From: Candidatus Sulfopaludibacter sp. SbA3
Lineage (GTDB): Bacteria; Acidobacteriota; Terriglobia; 2-12-FULL-54-10
Direction of reading: 5' to 3'
NCBI GenBank assembly: GCA_945865705.1
Contig: CAMBEY010000032.1
Span: 1 to 16,177, forward strand
Length of the DNA: 16,177 nt
In this document: piece after piece, positions 1-7,890 of the stretch
Numbering within the stretch: position 1 is the first letter of the stretch
Layout of the letters: each line of letters starts with the position of its first letter
Translations under genes and position numbers: made by a program
The notes under the pieces: model-generated
What the model saw: only the letters and a program-made list of their open reading frames with translations
Databases searched by the model: none
What the model was told of the DNA's origin: nothing

Positions 1-11
1 CGCGGCTCTGT
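1..11. repeat. Truncated end of palindromic intergenic repeat (partial copy)
   Basis: The first 11 bases are identical to the right outer arm of the large palindrome at 11971-12058 (matching 12048-12058). The copy is cut by the window edge, so the rest of the element, if present, lies to the left. An 11-base match alone is modest evidence. The position immediately next to a gene terminator, as in the second copy, supports it being the same repeat family. Confidence 0.5.
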
Positions 12-20
12 TAAAATCAA

Positions 21-60
21 AAGCCCACGGCATTGCGAAGATGCCGTGGGCTTTCTGTTT
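21..60. terminator. Bidirectional Rho-independent terminator
   Basis: A perfect 13-bp inverted repeat (21-33 with 41-53) encloses a 7-nt loop. On the plus strand the stem runs into a T-rich stretch at 52-60. On the minus strand it runs into a T-rich stretch over positions 12-22. It lies 15-20 bases past the stop codon of the minus-strand amidohydrolase at 75 and so probably ends that transcript. It could also stop a plus-strand transcript entering from the left. The stem core (CCACGGCA/TGCCGTGG) recurs near 7756 and 7840. Confidence 0.8.
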
Positions 61-74
61 GCACCGTGGCCTGA

Positions 75-1085
75 CTAGCGAGGAATCTTGATTAGCTTGC
101 GCGCGTTGGTTTCATAGATCTTCACGCGGTCCGATGGCGCCAGCGTGCAGCAATCAAGCGAGCGCATGGTTTCGCGCACGTTGAACGCGCCGCCTTCATG
201 ATCGAAGGGCATGTCGCTGCCATAGACCACGTTGTCCACACCGAAGAAGGCGATGCCGCACTCCATCGCACCGGGGCCAGAGACGGCTGTGTCCGCGTAG
301 AACTTGCGGAAGTAATCAATCGGGCGCTGCTTCAGCGAGTGCTCCCACAGATGCTTATCGTGAGCGGGCGTGCGGCTGCCGAGAATGTCGAGACCCGGTC
401 CGATGCGGCCTTCAAAGTACGGAATCATCGCGCCCAGGTGATGCGTGATGATCTTCAGGTTAGGCAACTCGTCGAAGATCCCAGTGAACACCAGGCGCGA
501 CATGGCGATGCTGCTCTCATAAGGCCAGCCGAATACCCACCACAACTCGTAGCGCGAGTGCGACTCGTTTTGATAATCCGGAAAGGTCGCTGGCCGCGCG
601 GGGTGCAGCCAGATGGGGAAGTCGTACTCGGCCATCTTCTTGAACAGCGGGCGGAACTCGACTTCATCGAGCGGACGGCCGTTGACGTTGGTGAATATCT
701 GCACGCCGCGTGCGCCGAGTTGCGTGATCGCGCGATCCACTTCCTTCAGGCAGGCATCCATATTGTTCATGGGCAACGACGCGGCGAAGCCCATGAAGCG
801 GTCGGGATACTTCAAGCACAGCTCGGCCATGCCATCGTTGGCGATGCGCGCCAGCTCTGGAGAGACTTTGGGATCGCAGAAATTTTCAATGCCCGGCCCG
901 GCCAGCGTCAGAAACTGCGTGTAGCCTTCGTGCTGGTCCATCACTTTGAAGCGCATCTCCAGGTCCACCAGCATGGGCAGATCGCGCACGCGATTCTTGT
1001 GATACTTGGCAGCGGCCTCCGAGACTGTCATCATGCGGTCATAGTAGCCCTGGGTAAAGATGTGGGGAAAGATATCGATTTTCAT
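75..1085 (-). CDS. Amidohydrolase family 2 (ACMSD-like) metal-dependent hydrolase/decarboxylase
   Basis: This 336-residue cytoplasmic protein has the usual length of amidohydrolase-2 TIM-barrel enzymes, a family that includes ACMSD, gamma-resorcylate decarboxylase and 5-carboxyvanillate decarboxylase. Visible family marks are the N-terminal IDIFPH strand (residues 3-8), LHP with His161, ITHH with His215/216 and YGSD with Asp291. These match the HP, TH and SD metal/catalytic positions. The first His of the N-terminal HxH motif is replaced by Phe6, leaving only His8. No signal peptide is seen. The start is set by the ATG at 1085, preceded by GAGGG four bases upstream. The gene is transcribed divergently from the receptor at 1408 and ends at a terminator. 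Neighbouring decarboxylases and a hydroxylase suggest it acts on an aromatic or ring-cleavage acid, either as decarboxylase or hydrolase. The family assignment is firm and the substrate unknown. Confidence 0.88.
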   Translation of the reverse strand: MKIDIFPHIFTQGYYDRMMTVSEAAAKYHKNRVRDLPMLVDLEMRFKVMDQHEGYTQFLTLAGPGIENFCDPKVSPELARIANDGMAELCLKYPDRFMGFAASLPMNNMDACLKEVDRAITQLGARGVQIFTNVNGRPLDEVEFRPLFKKMAEYDFPIWLHPARPATFPDYQNESHSRYELWWVFGWPYESSIAMSRLVFTGIFDELPNLKIITHHLGAMIPYFEGRIGPGLDILGSRTPAHDKHLWEHSLKQRPIDYFRKFYADTAVSGPGAMECGIAFFGVDNVVYGSDMPFDHEGGAFNVRETMRSLDCCTLAPSDRVKIYETNARKLIKIPR

Positions 1086-1201
1086 GCAACCCTCGTCAGG
1101 CAGGAATTGGACTCATTCCAGAAACAGGCCATGCCGCGACCGCGCATCCGCCAGTCGCGCACCACTTCCATGTCCGTATCAGTGGAATCAAGAATTTTAC
1201 G

Positions 1202-1216
1202 GCATGTGGAACATGC
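1202..1216. promoter_or_regulatory. Short dyad, possible operator
   Basis: GCATGT and ACATGC form a perfect 6-bp inverted repeat around a 3-base spacer. It sits in the divergent spacer, 117 bases upstream of the amidohydrolase start and 112 bases upstream of the receptor -35 box. The arrangement fits a dimeric regulator site, but a 6-bp arm is short and no regulator gene is in the window. Confidence 0.25.
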
Positions 1217-1327
1217 TTCGCCACTGTTTTCCCAAGATTTTTCCAAGACACTTTTGAAGCTCGCGGTGCGACCGCGGTTCAAGTGAGCGGGCTCCCCAGT
1301 AAGTGATGTCGCTTCCTATCATTCTGC

Positions 1328-1356
1328 TTGACAGGAATCCATCAATTTTATATAGT
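1328..1356 (+). promoter_or_regulatory. Sigma-70-type promoter for the TonB-dependent receptor
   Basis: A perfect -35 box TTGACA (1328-1333) and a -10 box TATAGT (1351-1356) are separated by the optimal 17 bases in an AT-rich patch. Transcription would start near 1363, giving a leader of about 45 bases before the ATG at 1408. This placement also rules against the longer reading-frame start at 1303, which lies upstream of the promoter. Confidence 0.75.
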
Positions 1357-1407
1357 CCGGCCACGGGTCTAATTACAAGGATTGGGTATCAAACGGGAGA
1401 TAATACG

Positions 1408-4400
1408 ATGACGCCAAAGGCATTTGTGCGCGGTTATTTGGCAGGCCGGAAGATCATTTCGCTTATGGTTCTCATGTTGCTCGGAGGCAACTGGGCATTG
1501 GCGCAGGTTACCACAGGAACGGTCTCTGGCACGGCCACCGACAGCAGCGGCGCAGTGCTGCCCGGTGTGAAGATTGAAGTCATGAGCGAGGCCACAGGCT
1601 TGACGCGAACCGTTGTGACCAACGCCACGGGACACTACGCAGCTCCGCAGCTCACCGTGGGAGCTTACCGCGTCTCGGCAACGCTCGAAGGATTCAAGAC
1701 CGAGGTGCGCAGCGGCGTGGTGCTTACCATCGGACGCGAAGCAGTGATCGACCTGCAGATGTCTGTCGGCGCGGTAACGGAGACGGTGGAAGTGACCGGC
1801 GAAGCGCCTCTCGTGCAGACCACCGAGTCCACGGTCAGCTATATAGTGGATGACCGAACGATTCGTGAGCTGCCTCTGAACGGTCGTGACATGACGCAGC
1901 TCATCCTGCTCAATCCCGGCGTTACGATTTCCGTGAACAGCCCGGCCAATTCGGCCTTCAGCGGCTACGGCAAGCGTGTCAGCATCTCCGGCATGAGGGG
2001 CGAAGACAACATCTATCTGCTGGACGGCGGATTGATCGGCGACTTCCGCCGCCACATTCCGGCGGGGCCTTCCGGCGCGCTGCTCGGCATTGAGACCGTG
2101 CAGGAATTCCAGGTACTAACCAGCTCCTTCAGCGCGCAGTACGGACGCGCTCTGGGCGGCGTGTTCAACGCCGTCTCCAAGGGCGGCACCAACGAATTCC
2201 ACGGCAACGCCTACGACTTTCTACGCAACAGCGCTTTGGATGCCCGCGACTTTTTCGACCGCAAGCGTTTTGCGGACAGCCCGCGCCTGCCCCCTTTCCG
2301 CCGCAACCAGTTCGGAGCAACCTTTGGCGGCCCGGTGCAGAAGGACAAGACCTTCTTCTTCGTGGCCTACGAGAGTACGCGCGAAGTGAAAACAAGTCTG
2401 CAGGCTCCCACCACAATGGACGCCGACTTGCGCCGAGGAATTCTCAAGGTGAATGGAAACCCCACGGGAGTCACCGCGCCGATTAATCCGATCATGATTC
2501 CGTATATCAATCAATATCCGCTGCCCAGCCCGCAAGGGCGCGCCTTCGGCGATGGGACGGCTGAGTTTCTCTACGATTACAAGCAGCGCAGCACCGAGCA
2601 TTTTGGCCAGACGCGCGTTGACTTGCCGAGTCTGACGGCGCAAGACTCCTTCTTCGTCCGCTTCACCGGATCCAGTTCGACGGGCAATGCACCCAACTCG
2701 TTTCCCGGCTTCGAGCAGGTTTCGAGCCTGAAGTCCTGGCTGGCCACGCTGTCCGAGACGCACATCGTATCGCCGACAACATTGAATACCATGCGCTTCC
2801 ACTTCAATCGGGTTATTCCCCTCGATACCGGCAACGCGCCGGCTCCCGGACCGGGCATTACGTTGACGCCGGGTCAGGAAAACCTCCCGATGGTCAGCCC
2901 CACCGGGCTTACCTCCTATGGTGGCGCGGGATTCGATACCGACCCGACTTACATGGTCAGCAATCGCTTTTCATTTCAGAACGACGTCAACCTGACAATG
3001 GGTGGGCATTCGCTGCAAGTGGGCGGCATGCTCGAGCGGTTGCAGTTCAACGGCAGCTTCCCGAACCGCAGCTTCGGCGTCTGGGGCTTCACCAACGTGC
3101 CGAATTTTCTGGCGGGCGTCGCCAACACCTATCGCGGACCAATCCCTGGCCAGGGAACTTACGAGCGGGGATTCCGCAATTGGGCCTTTGCGCTTTACCT
3201 GCAGGATGACTGGCGCGTAACGCCGAAGCTGACTGTGAACCTCGGCGTGCGCTGGGAGCCGCAGACCGTTCCCGTCGAAGTCTCCAACCGCATCTCCAAC
3301 CTTCGCTACATCACGGACAATCAGGGGACAGTCGGTTCGCCGTATTGGAAGAACACCTCGTGGGATGAGTTCGGCCCGCGACTCGGGTTCGCCTATTCGC
3401 CGTTCGATGGCGGCAAGACCTCCATTCGCGGCGGTGCCGGGATGCTTTACGAACCCAACGATCCGAATCTCTATTACACTCAAATGGTGCGCAATCCTCC
3501 TTTGGGGTATGACTTCACCATCGCGGTCCCGGCCAATCTACAGCGCTTCCCGGATGCGCAGGCGCAGATCAATGCGCAGAACACCTCCGGGCCGGGCTAT
3601 GCAATTCCCTTTGATAACATGCGCACTTCCCATGCATTGCAGTACAACCTGAATATCCAGCAACAGTTCGGTGCGGCGAATCTGGTGACGGTGGGATTCG
3701 TCGGCAGCCGCGGCATCAATCTTCTGTCTGTGGGCGACATCAACATGCCCCAGGCGGTGTGGGACGGCGTTTCACTGGCGATGCCCGATGGCGCGACGCT
3801 GCGCAATCCAACGTGGTCCTCCGTGGTTTATTACGCCAATGACACCAGTTCTTTCTACAACGGCCTGCTGACGACCTATCAACGACGATTCTCTGCCGGC
3901 TTCCAAGGACAAGTCTCCTTTACCTGGTCGAAGAACATTTCCGAAACCGATGCCGGACAGACGGCCTCCGCGGTTACCCCTGGCGGCGGACGCATGAAAT
4001 ATCCTCATGACCATTACGCGCAACGCAGCCTAAGCGGCTACGATTTCCGCCGCATCCTCACCTACAGCTACACCTATGAATTACCCTTCGGCAAGAATAT
4101 GGGTGGAGTCCTCGGCAAGGTTCTTTCCGGCTGGCAGACCACCGGCGTGCTGACCATCCGCGACGGACAGGCGCAGTCCGTGCTGGCTACCGTTTCCGCC
4201 GCACTCACTCCGCTGGCGGTGACACCCCGCTCACCAAATGCCAATCCGAATTACAAAGGCGAATTCAATATGGGCGGGTCCGTCGGCTGCTCGATCAGCA
4301 ACACAGGCGTGGTCTACCTGAGTCCGGACACTCCGCCAGCAGGCACGGCGCCGTCACGCACGATCGCTGCGGGCGCCCCATTGGGAACGCCGGAATTGTA

Positions 4401-4704
4401 CTTCGATCCCTGCGCGTATTCCGCTCCGGGAGCACGGCAGCTTGGCAATCTGGCGCGTAATACGCTGATCGGCCCCGGGGCAATCGCCTGGAACCCCGCG
4501 CTATCCAAGAAGACTTCCATCACGGAGCGCACCAGCCTGGAGTTCCGCGCTGAATTCTTCAATATCCTGAACCGGCCTAACTTGGGCATCCCCGCCAGCA
4601 CCGTCTACAACGGCACCGGCGCTGCGGTCGGCACGGCAGGCGTGATCAGCAATACCAGCACCACTTCACGGCAGATGCAGTTTGCGCTGAAGCTGGTCTA
4701 TTAG
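1408..4704 (+). CDS. Oar-type TonB-dependent outer-membrane receptor (carboxypeptidase-regulatory-like domain)
   Basis: The protein has 1098 residues from the ATG at 1408, which has GGGAG upstream and a strong promoter; the in-frame ATG at 1303 precedes that promoter. Residues 1-33 form a signal peptide (basic start, hydrophobic core, cleavage after ALAQ). Residues about 35-120 are a carboxypeptidase-regulatory-like beta-sandwich (VSGTATDSSGAVLPGVKIEV, then the ELPLNGRD linker near 154-161). A plug follows (about 145-260, including SISGMRG, YLLDGG and AQYGRALGG). The rest is a large beta-barrel ending in an aromatic residue (LKLVY), as expected of an outer-membrane protein. Such receptors are expanded in Acidobacteriota and are assumed to bring in oligomers or large ligands with TonB energy. 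It lies directly upstream of the transporter/decarboxylase genes and has a paralogue at the right edge. The ligand is unknown. Confidence 0.93.
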   Translation: MTPKAFVRGYLAGRKIISLMVLMLLGGNWALAQVTTGTVSGTATDSSGAVLPGVKIEVMSEATGLTRTVVTNATGHYAAPQLTVGAYRVSATLEGFKTEVRSGVVLTIGREAVIDLQMSVGAVTETVEVTGEAPLVQTTESTVSYIVDDRTIRELPLNGRDMTQLILLNPGVTISVNSPANSAFSGYGKRVSISGMRGEDNIYLLDGGLIGDFRRHIPAGPSGALLGIETVQEFQVLTSSFSAQYGRALGGVFNAVSKGGTNEFHGNAYDFLRNSALDARDFFDRKRFADSPRLPPFRRNQFGATFGGPVQKDKTFFFVAYESTREVKTSLQAPTTMDADLRRGILKVNGNPTGVTAPINPIMIPYINQYPLPSPQGRAFGDGTAEFLYDYKQRSTEHFGQTRVDLPSLTAQDSFFVRFTGSSSTGNAPNSFPGFEQVSSLKSWLATLSETHIVSPTTLNTMRFHFNRVIPLDTGNAPAPGPGITLTPGQENLPMVSPTGLTSYGGAGFDTDPTYMVSNRFSFQNDVNLTMGGHSLQVGGMLERLQFNGSFPNRSFGVWGFTNVPNFLAGVANTYRGPIPGQGTYERGFRNWAFALYLQDDWRVTPKLTVNLGVRWEPQTVPVEVSNRISNLRYITDNQGTVGSPYWKNTSWDEFGPRLGFAYSPFDGGKTSIRGGAGMLYEPNDPNLYYTQMVRNPPLGYDFTIAVPANLQRFPDAQAQINAQNTSGPGYAIPFDNMRTSHALQYNLNIQQQFGAANLVTVGFVGSRGINLLSVGDINMPQAVWDGVSLAMPDGATLRNPTWSSVVYYANDTSSFYNGLLTTYQRRFSAGFQGQVSFTWSKNISETDAGQTASAVTPGGGRMKYPHDHYAQRSLSGYDFRRILTYSYTYELPFGKNMGGVLGKVLSGWQTTGVLTIRDGQAQSVLATVSAALTPLAVTPRSPNANPNYKGEFNMGGSVGCSISNTGVVYLSPDTPPAGTAPSRTIAAGAPLGTPELYFDPCAYSAPGARQLGNLARNTLIGPGAIAWNPALSKKTSITERTSLEFRAEFFNILNRPNLGIPASTVYNGTGAAVGTAGVISNTSTTSRQMQFALKLVY

Positions 4705-4724
4705 CTCGGCAGTCTGAAGCAATT

Positions 4725-4775
4725 GTTCCGCCGGCTCTGTGGGCAAACCATCGTGAGTCGGCGGAACTTTTTTTT
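4725..4775 (+). terminator. Rho-independent terminator after receptor gene
   Basis: A 9-bp perfect stem (GTTCCGCCG at 4725-4733 with CGGCGGAAC at 4759-4767) is followed at once by eight Ts (4768-4775). It starts 20 bases past the receptor stop codon. It should separate receptor expression from the transporter operon. Confidence 0.88.
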
Positions 4776-4933
4776 ATAGGACCAGAAACAGGACAAACGA
4801 CCAGTCGATCCAATGCCTGCCACGAAGTCCAGCCTGAAAGATTCCTGCTCTATCCAGACGCCTTCTGGCATATCATAATCATCCGATGAGTTGCGTGCCG
4901 AAAGCCGCCGACCTTGGGCGTGCAAAGGAGTTT

Positions 4934-6262
4934 ATGGTCCCTGCTTCGACGAGTTCCACCTCGCAAGATGGCGCCAGCCGTAAGACCAAGATCGTGATGC
5001 TCAGCCTGTTGAGCGGCGCGATGATGTTCTCATTCATGATCCGTTTGGTCCTCGGCGTGGCCGCGCCCAAGCTCAGGCAGATATACGATATCTCTCCGAG
5101 TGAGATGGGCCATCTTCTCGCCGGATGGAACTGGTCCTACACCGGAGCCCTGCCGCTGGCCGGCCCCATCGTGGATAAGTTTGGACCGTGGATTTCCATG
5201 GCCGTCGGCTCGGCGATCTGGGGACTTTCCACCATGGCCTTACCGCTTGCCGCCAGCTTCTCGGCGATCTTCATTATGAGATTTGCGTTCGGCATCGGGC
5301 AGGGAGTCCTGATCCCCACCACCTCCACCTCGGTCTCCAGCATCTTCCCGGCAAACGAGCGGACTCGCGCCGTCTCCGTGGCATTCACAGGCAACGCCGT
5401 AGGGCTGGCCATCGGCGCGCCCGTCGCCGCGATGATCCTGACGCGCTGGGGCTGGGAGTGGATATTCTACATCATCGGCGGGGCCAGCCTGGTCCTGACC
5501 GCGCTGTGGCTCTGGCTCTACCCGAACAAAAAAATCGGCCGGGTGAAATCACCAGCGACCGCCGCAGGCACTGACGAAGCCCCGCGCATGTCATGGCTCT
5601 CGCTGTTCCGTTACCGCTCCACCTGGGGCATCGCCTTCGGACAGTGCGGCTATCTCTATGCATACTATTTTTTCGTGAGCTGGCTGCCCACTTATCTTGT
5701 CGACGCGCGCGGCATGACCATTCTCAAATCGGGATTCGTATCCTCGCTTCCCTTCCTCGCCGGAGTGCTGGGCACCTTGGCCGGCGGCTGGCTGGGCGAC
5801 TATCTGATCGCGCGCGGCATCAGCCCCACGGTCTCGCGCAAGAGCATCATTGGCGGCGGACTGGTTGGTTCCACCGTGATGGTGATCGCCGCGGCGTATA
5901 TCGAAAATGTCTGGCTGGCGGTTACGCTGATCACACTCTGCGTCGGCTCGCTGCGTCTTGCCACCGCTTCGGCGAACTCGCTGCCGATTGATCTTTCGCC
6001 GCGCACCGTGCTGGGCTCGGTTACCTCGATTCAGAATTTCTTCGGCAACATCGGTGGTCTGCTCGCGCCGATCGTCACGGGCTACATGGTGCAATCCAGC
6101 GGCGGTTCCTTCATCGGCTCACTGGTGGTGGCCGGAGGAATGGCTACATTCGGCGCGATATCTTATGTATTTGTAGTGGGCGACCTCGACAAGGACCGCA
6201 TCGCGCCGCGCGCTTCTGTTACCGGTGGCGTCGTAGTTCCGTCCACCCAGGCCGCATCGTAG
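4934..6262 (+). CDS. MFS transporter, anion:cation symporter (ACS)-like
   Basis: This is a 442-residue integral inner-membrane protein with about twelve hydrophobic segments and the two-halves layout of the major facilitator superfamily. A motif-A-like loop, GPIVDKFGPW, follows TM2, and GGWLGD marks the equivalent loop of the second half. The first TM region reads SFMIRLVLGVAAP, resembling the ACS (hexuronate, tartrate, phthalate) branch. The start chosen is the ATG at 4934, preceded by AAAGGAG. The spacing is short at three bases, but the in-frame ATG at 4886 has no ribosome site at all. It is followed 49 bases later by a UbiD-family gene in the same direction, so it likely imports a carboxylic acid handled by the downstream enzymes. 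A -10-like CATAAT (4874-4879) is present without a good -35. Family is sure; the subfamily and substrate are inference. Confidence 0.9.
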   Translation: MVPASTSSTSQDGASRKTKIVMLSLLSGAMMFSFMIRLVLGVAAPKLRQIYDISPSEMGHLLAGWNWSYTGALPLAGPIVDKFGPWISMAVGSAIWGLSTMALPLAASFSAIFIMRFAFGIGQGVLIPTTSTSVSSIFPANERTRAVSVAFTGNAVGLAIGAPVAAMILTRWGWEWIFYIIGGASLVLTALWLWLYPNKKIGRVKSPATAAGTDEAPRMSWLSLFRYRSTWGIAFGQCGYLYAYYFFVSWLPTYLVDARGMTILKSGFVSSLPFLAGVLGTLAGGWLGDYLIARGISPTVSRKSIIGGGLVGSTVMVIAAAYIENVWLAVTLITLCVGSLRLATASANSLPIDLSPRTVLGSVTSIQNFFGNIGGLLAPIVTGYMVQSSGGSFIGSLVVAGGMATFGAISYVFVVGDLDKDRIAPRASVTGGVVVPSTQAAS

Positions 6263-6311
6263 CATCCGATCTCTACCTCGTCCAGGAATCATGAACAAAG
6301 GAATCGCCTGA

Positions 6312-7733
6312 ATGCCCTATAAAGACCTTCGTGAGTATCTGAAAGTTTTGGAGAGCAAAGGACTGCTCTGCCACGTTACGGCGGAGGTGGACAAGGACTG
6401 GGAGATCAGCGCCGTCTGCCGCCACACGTTTCGCAGCATCCCGCAGGAGCGCCGCCCCGCGCTGATGTTCGACAAGATCAAGGGCCACGACATCCCGCTC
6501 GTGGTGGGCATCCTCGGCGGCTCGCGCGAGATTTACGCCACTGCGCTGGGGACCGACCAGAAGGGTGTTTGGGACACATGGGCGCGCGGGAAGAATCCCA
6601 TTCCGCCAAAGTTGGTGAGCAGCGGGCCGTGCCAGGAAGTAGTCCACCTGGGCGCCGATGCCAATCTGGAAATGCTGCCCGCGCCTATCTGGACCGTCGG
6701 CCAAGACCCCAGCCCCTACCACACTTCGCCGTTCGTCATTTCACGCGACCCGGAGACGCGCGTGCAGAACGTCGGGACCTATCGCCTGCAAGTGAAGAAC
6801 GCTCATCGCGGCGGCCTGATGATTAATCCGCAGCGCGGCATGCGCGTCCATATGCAGAAGAACGAAGCCAAGGGCGGAGCAACCGAGGCCGCCATCGTCT
6901 TCGGGACCGACCCCGTGATCGGGCTGACATCCGTGAGTCCATTCCCGGCGGGCGTTGACGAGTTGGCCGCCGCTGGAGGCATTCGCGGCGAAGCGGTGGA
7001 AGTGGTCCGCTGCAAGACGGTGGACATCGACGTGCCCGCCACCGCCGAGATCGTCGTCGAGGGCCGCATCCCCTATCTGGGCAACGAGCCGGAAGGCCCC
7101 TTCGGTGAATATGCGGGATACATGGGCGCGGGCGGCAACAATCCCGTGTTCGAAGTCACCTGCATCACGCACCGCAAGAACCCCATCTATCAGGCATTCC
7201 TGAGTCAGATGCCGCCGAGCGAATCAAGTTGCATCAAGGGCTTTGGCCGCGAGAATGAGATTCGCCGCCATCTGGTAAACAATCTCGGCCTGCCCATTCA
7301 CGATGTGTGCCTGCCGGAAAGCGGCAGCTCAACGGCCACCGTGCTGGTCTCCATGAAAAAGCAGAATCGCTTTCAACCCCAGAAGGCGATGATGGGCATC
7401 TGGTCCATGAATGCGGGACTCGCGAAGATCGTGGTCGTGGTGGATGATGACATCAACATCCGCGATCCGTTTCAAGTGGACTGGGCCATCGCCTTCCGTA
7501 TGCAGCCCGCCGACGATATTCGTATCGTTCCCAACACCGACCCCATTACACTTGATCCTTCTCAGCCATTACGGGATGGCAAAGTGTTGCCCGCCTCTGA
7601 GCAGGTCAGCTCGAAGCTCGGCATCGACGCCACGCGCAAACATGCCTATCCGCCGCCATCGGTGCCGCCCAAGGAGCATCTCGAAAAAGTGGCGTCGCAA
7701 TGGGACCGCTACGGCATCCGCCCCGTCTCGTAA
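6312..7733 (+). CDS. UbiD-family prenylated-FMN (de)carboxylase, copy 1
   Basis: This 473-residue protein is of typical UbiD length. UbiD enzymes use prenylated FMN to decarboxylate (or carboxylate) aromatic and unsaturated acids. Visible are NVGTYR (Asn153, Arg158, five apart as in A. niger Fdc1 N168/R173), GEAVEVVRC with Glu227, and the hallmark EGPFGEYAGY with Glu261 and Glu266, matching Fdc1 E277/E282. The catalytic Arg-Glu-Glu set is thus intact. The metal-site His of Fdc1 (H191) aligns with Arg175/Gly176, with His180 nearby. The ATG at 6312 has AAAGGA nine bases upstream. It follows the MFS gene by 49 bases. No ubiquinone genes surround it, so a catabolic role on an aromatic acid is more likely than ubiquinone synthesis. 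A second, divergent UbiD gene follows; the two may act separately or as partner subunits (inference). Confidence 0.92.
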   Translation: MPYKDLREYLKVLESKGLLCHVTAEVDKDWEISAVCRHTFRSIPQERRPALMFDKIKGHDIPLVVGILGGSREIYATALGTDQKGVWDTWARGKNPIPPKLVSSGPCQEVVHLGADANLEMLPAPIWTVGQDPSPYHTSPFVISRDPETRVQNVGTYRLQVKNAHRGGLMINPQRGMRVHMQKNEAKGGATEAAIVFGTDPVIGLTSVSPFPAGVDELAAAGGIRGEAVEVVRCKTVDIDVPATAEIVVEGRIPYLGNEPEGPFGEYAGYMGAGGNNPVFEVTCITHRKNPIYQAFLSQMPPSESSCIKGFGRENEIRRHLVNNLGLPIHDVCLPESGSSTATVLVSMKKQNRFQPQKAMMGIWSMNAGLAKIVVVVDDDINIRDPFQVDWAIAFRMQPADDIRIVPNTDPITLDPSQPLRDGKVLPASEQVSSKLGIDATRKHAYPPPSVPPKEHLEKVASQWDRYGIRPVS

Positions 7734-7755
7734 GGATTGGTCAGCGCGTGGTCAG

Positions 7756-7786
7756 CCACGGCACGATTGTTGCGCCGTGGGATTTT
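7756..7786 (+). terminator. Hairpin with T-rich tail after UbiD copy 1
   Basis: A 7-bp perfect stem, CCACGGC (7756-7762) with GCCGTGG (7774-7780), encloses an 11-base loop and is followed by GATTTTC. It lies 23 bases past the UbiD1 stop. The short tail makes it a weak terminator, possibly a partial attenuator or an mRNA 3'-end stabiliser. The stem core is the same as in the hairpins at 21-53 and 7840-7869. Confidence 0.45.
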
Positions 7787-7839
7787 CAACAATGAAGATG
7801 TGAACGAGAAATGGCAGGCATGTTGGTTGTGCGATAAAA

Positions 7840-7869
7840 AGCCCACGGCACCACGAACGTGCCGTGGCT
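7840..7869. terminator. Second intergenic hairpin before UbiD copy 2
   Basis: An 11-bp stem (7840-7851 with 7859-7869) has one bulged C and a 7-base loop. AAAAA lies just upstream (7836-7840), which on the minus strand gives a T tail, while the plus-strand side continues ACTTAATTA. It therefore looks like the minus half of a bidirectional terminator, yet sits 21 bases ahead of a plus-strand gene. Its left flank plus arm is nearly identical to 19-33 at the window start, marking it as a repeat copy. Confidence 0.45.
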
Positions 7870-7890
7870 ACTTAATTATAGAGGTGCGGA

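Larger units (their letters stand above)
1086..1407. other. Divergent intergenic/regulatory region
   Basis: This 322-bp spacer lies between the divergently transcribed amidohydrolase and receptor. It holds a near-consensus promoter for the receptor (1328-1356) and a short dyad (1202-1216). No convincing promoter for the minus-strand gene was found. A 66-codon minus-strand frame crosses it (1082-1282, TTG start) but has weak support. Confidence 0.6.

Noticed and set aside
198..1286. 362-codon plus-strand frame opposite the amidohydrolase
   Set aside because: It is the antisense shadow of a clearly recognisable gene; its translation has no family motif and is rich in His/Arg/Val, as expected from GC-rich antisense codons.
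1303..1407. Extended N-terminus of the first receptor from an ATG at 1303
   Set aside because: It would lie upstream of the promoter at 1328-1356 and bury the signal peptide 35 residues inside the protein; the ATG at 1408 has a good ribosome site.
4886..4933. Extended start of the MFS transporter at 4886
   Set aside because: No ribosome site precedes it, and the added 16 residues are not typical; AAAGGAG precedes the ATG at 4934.
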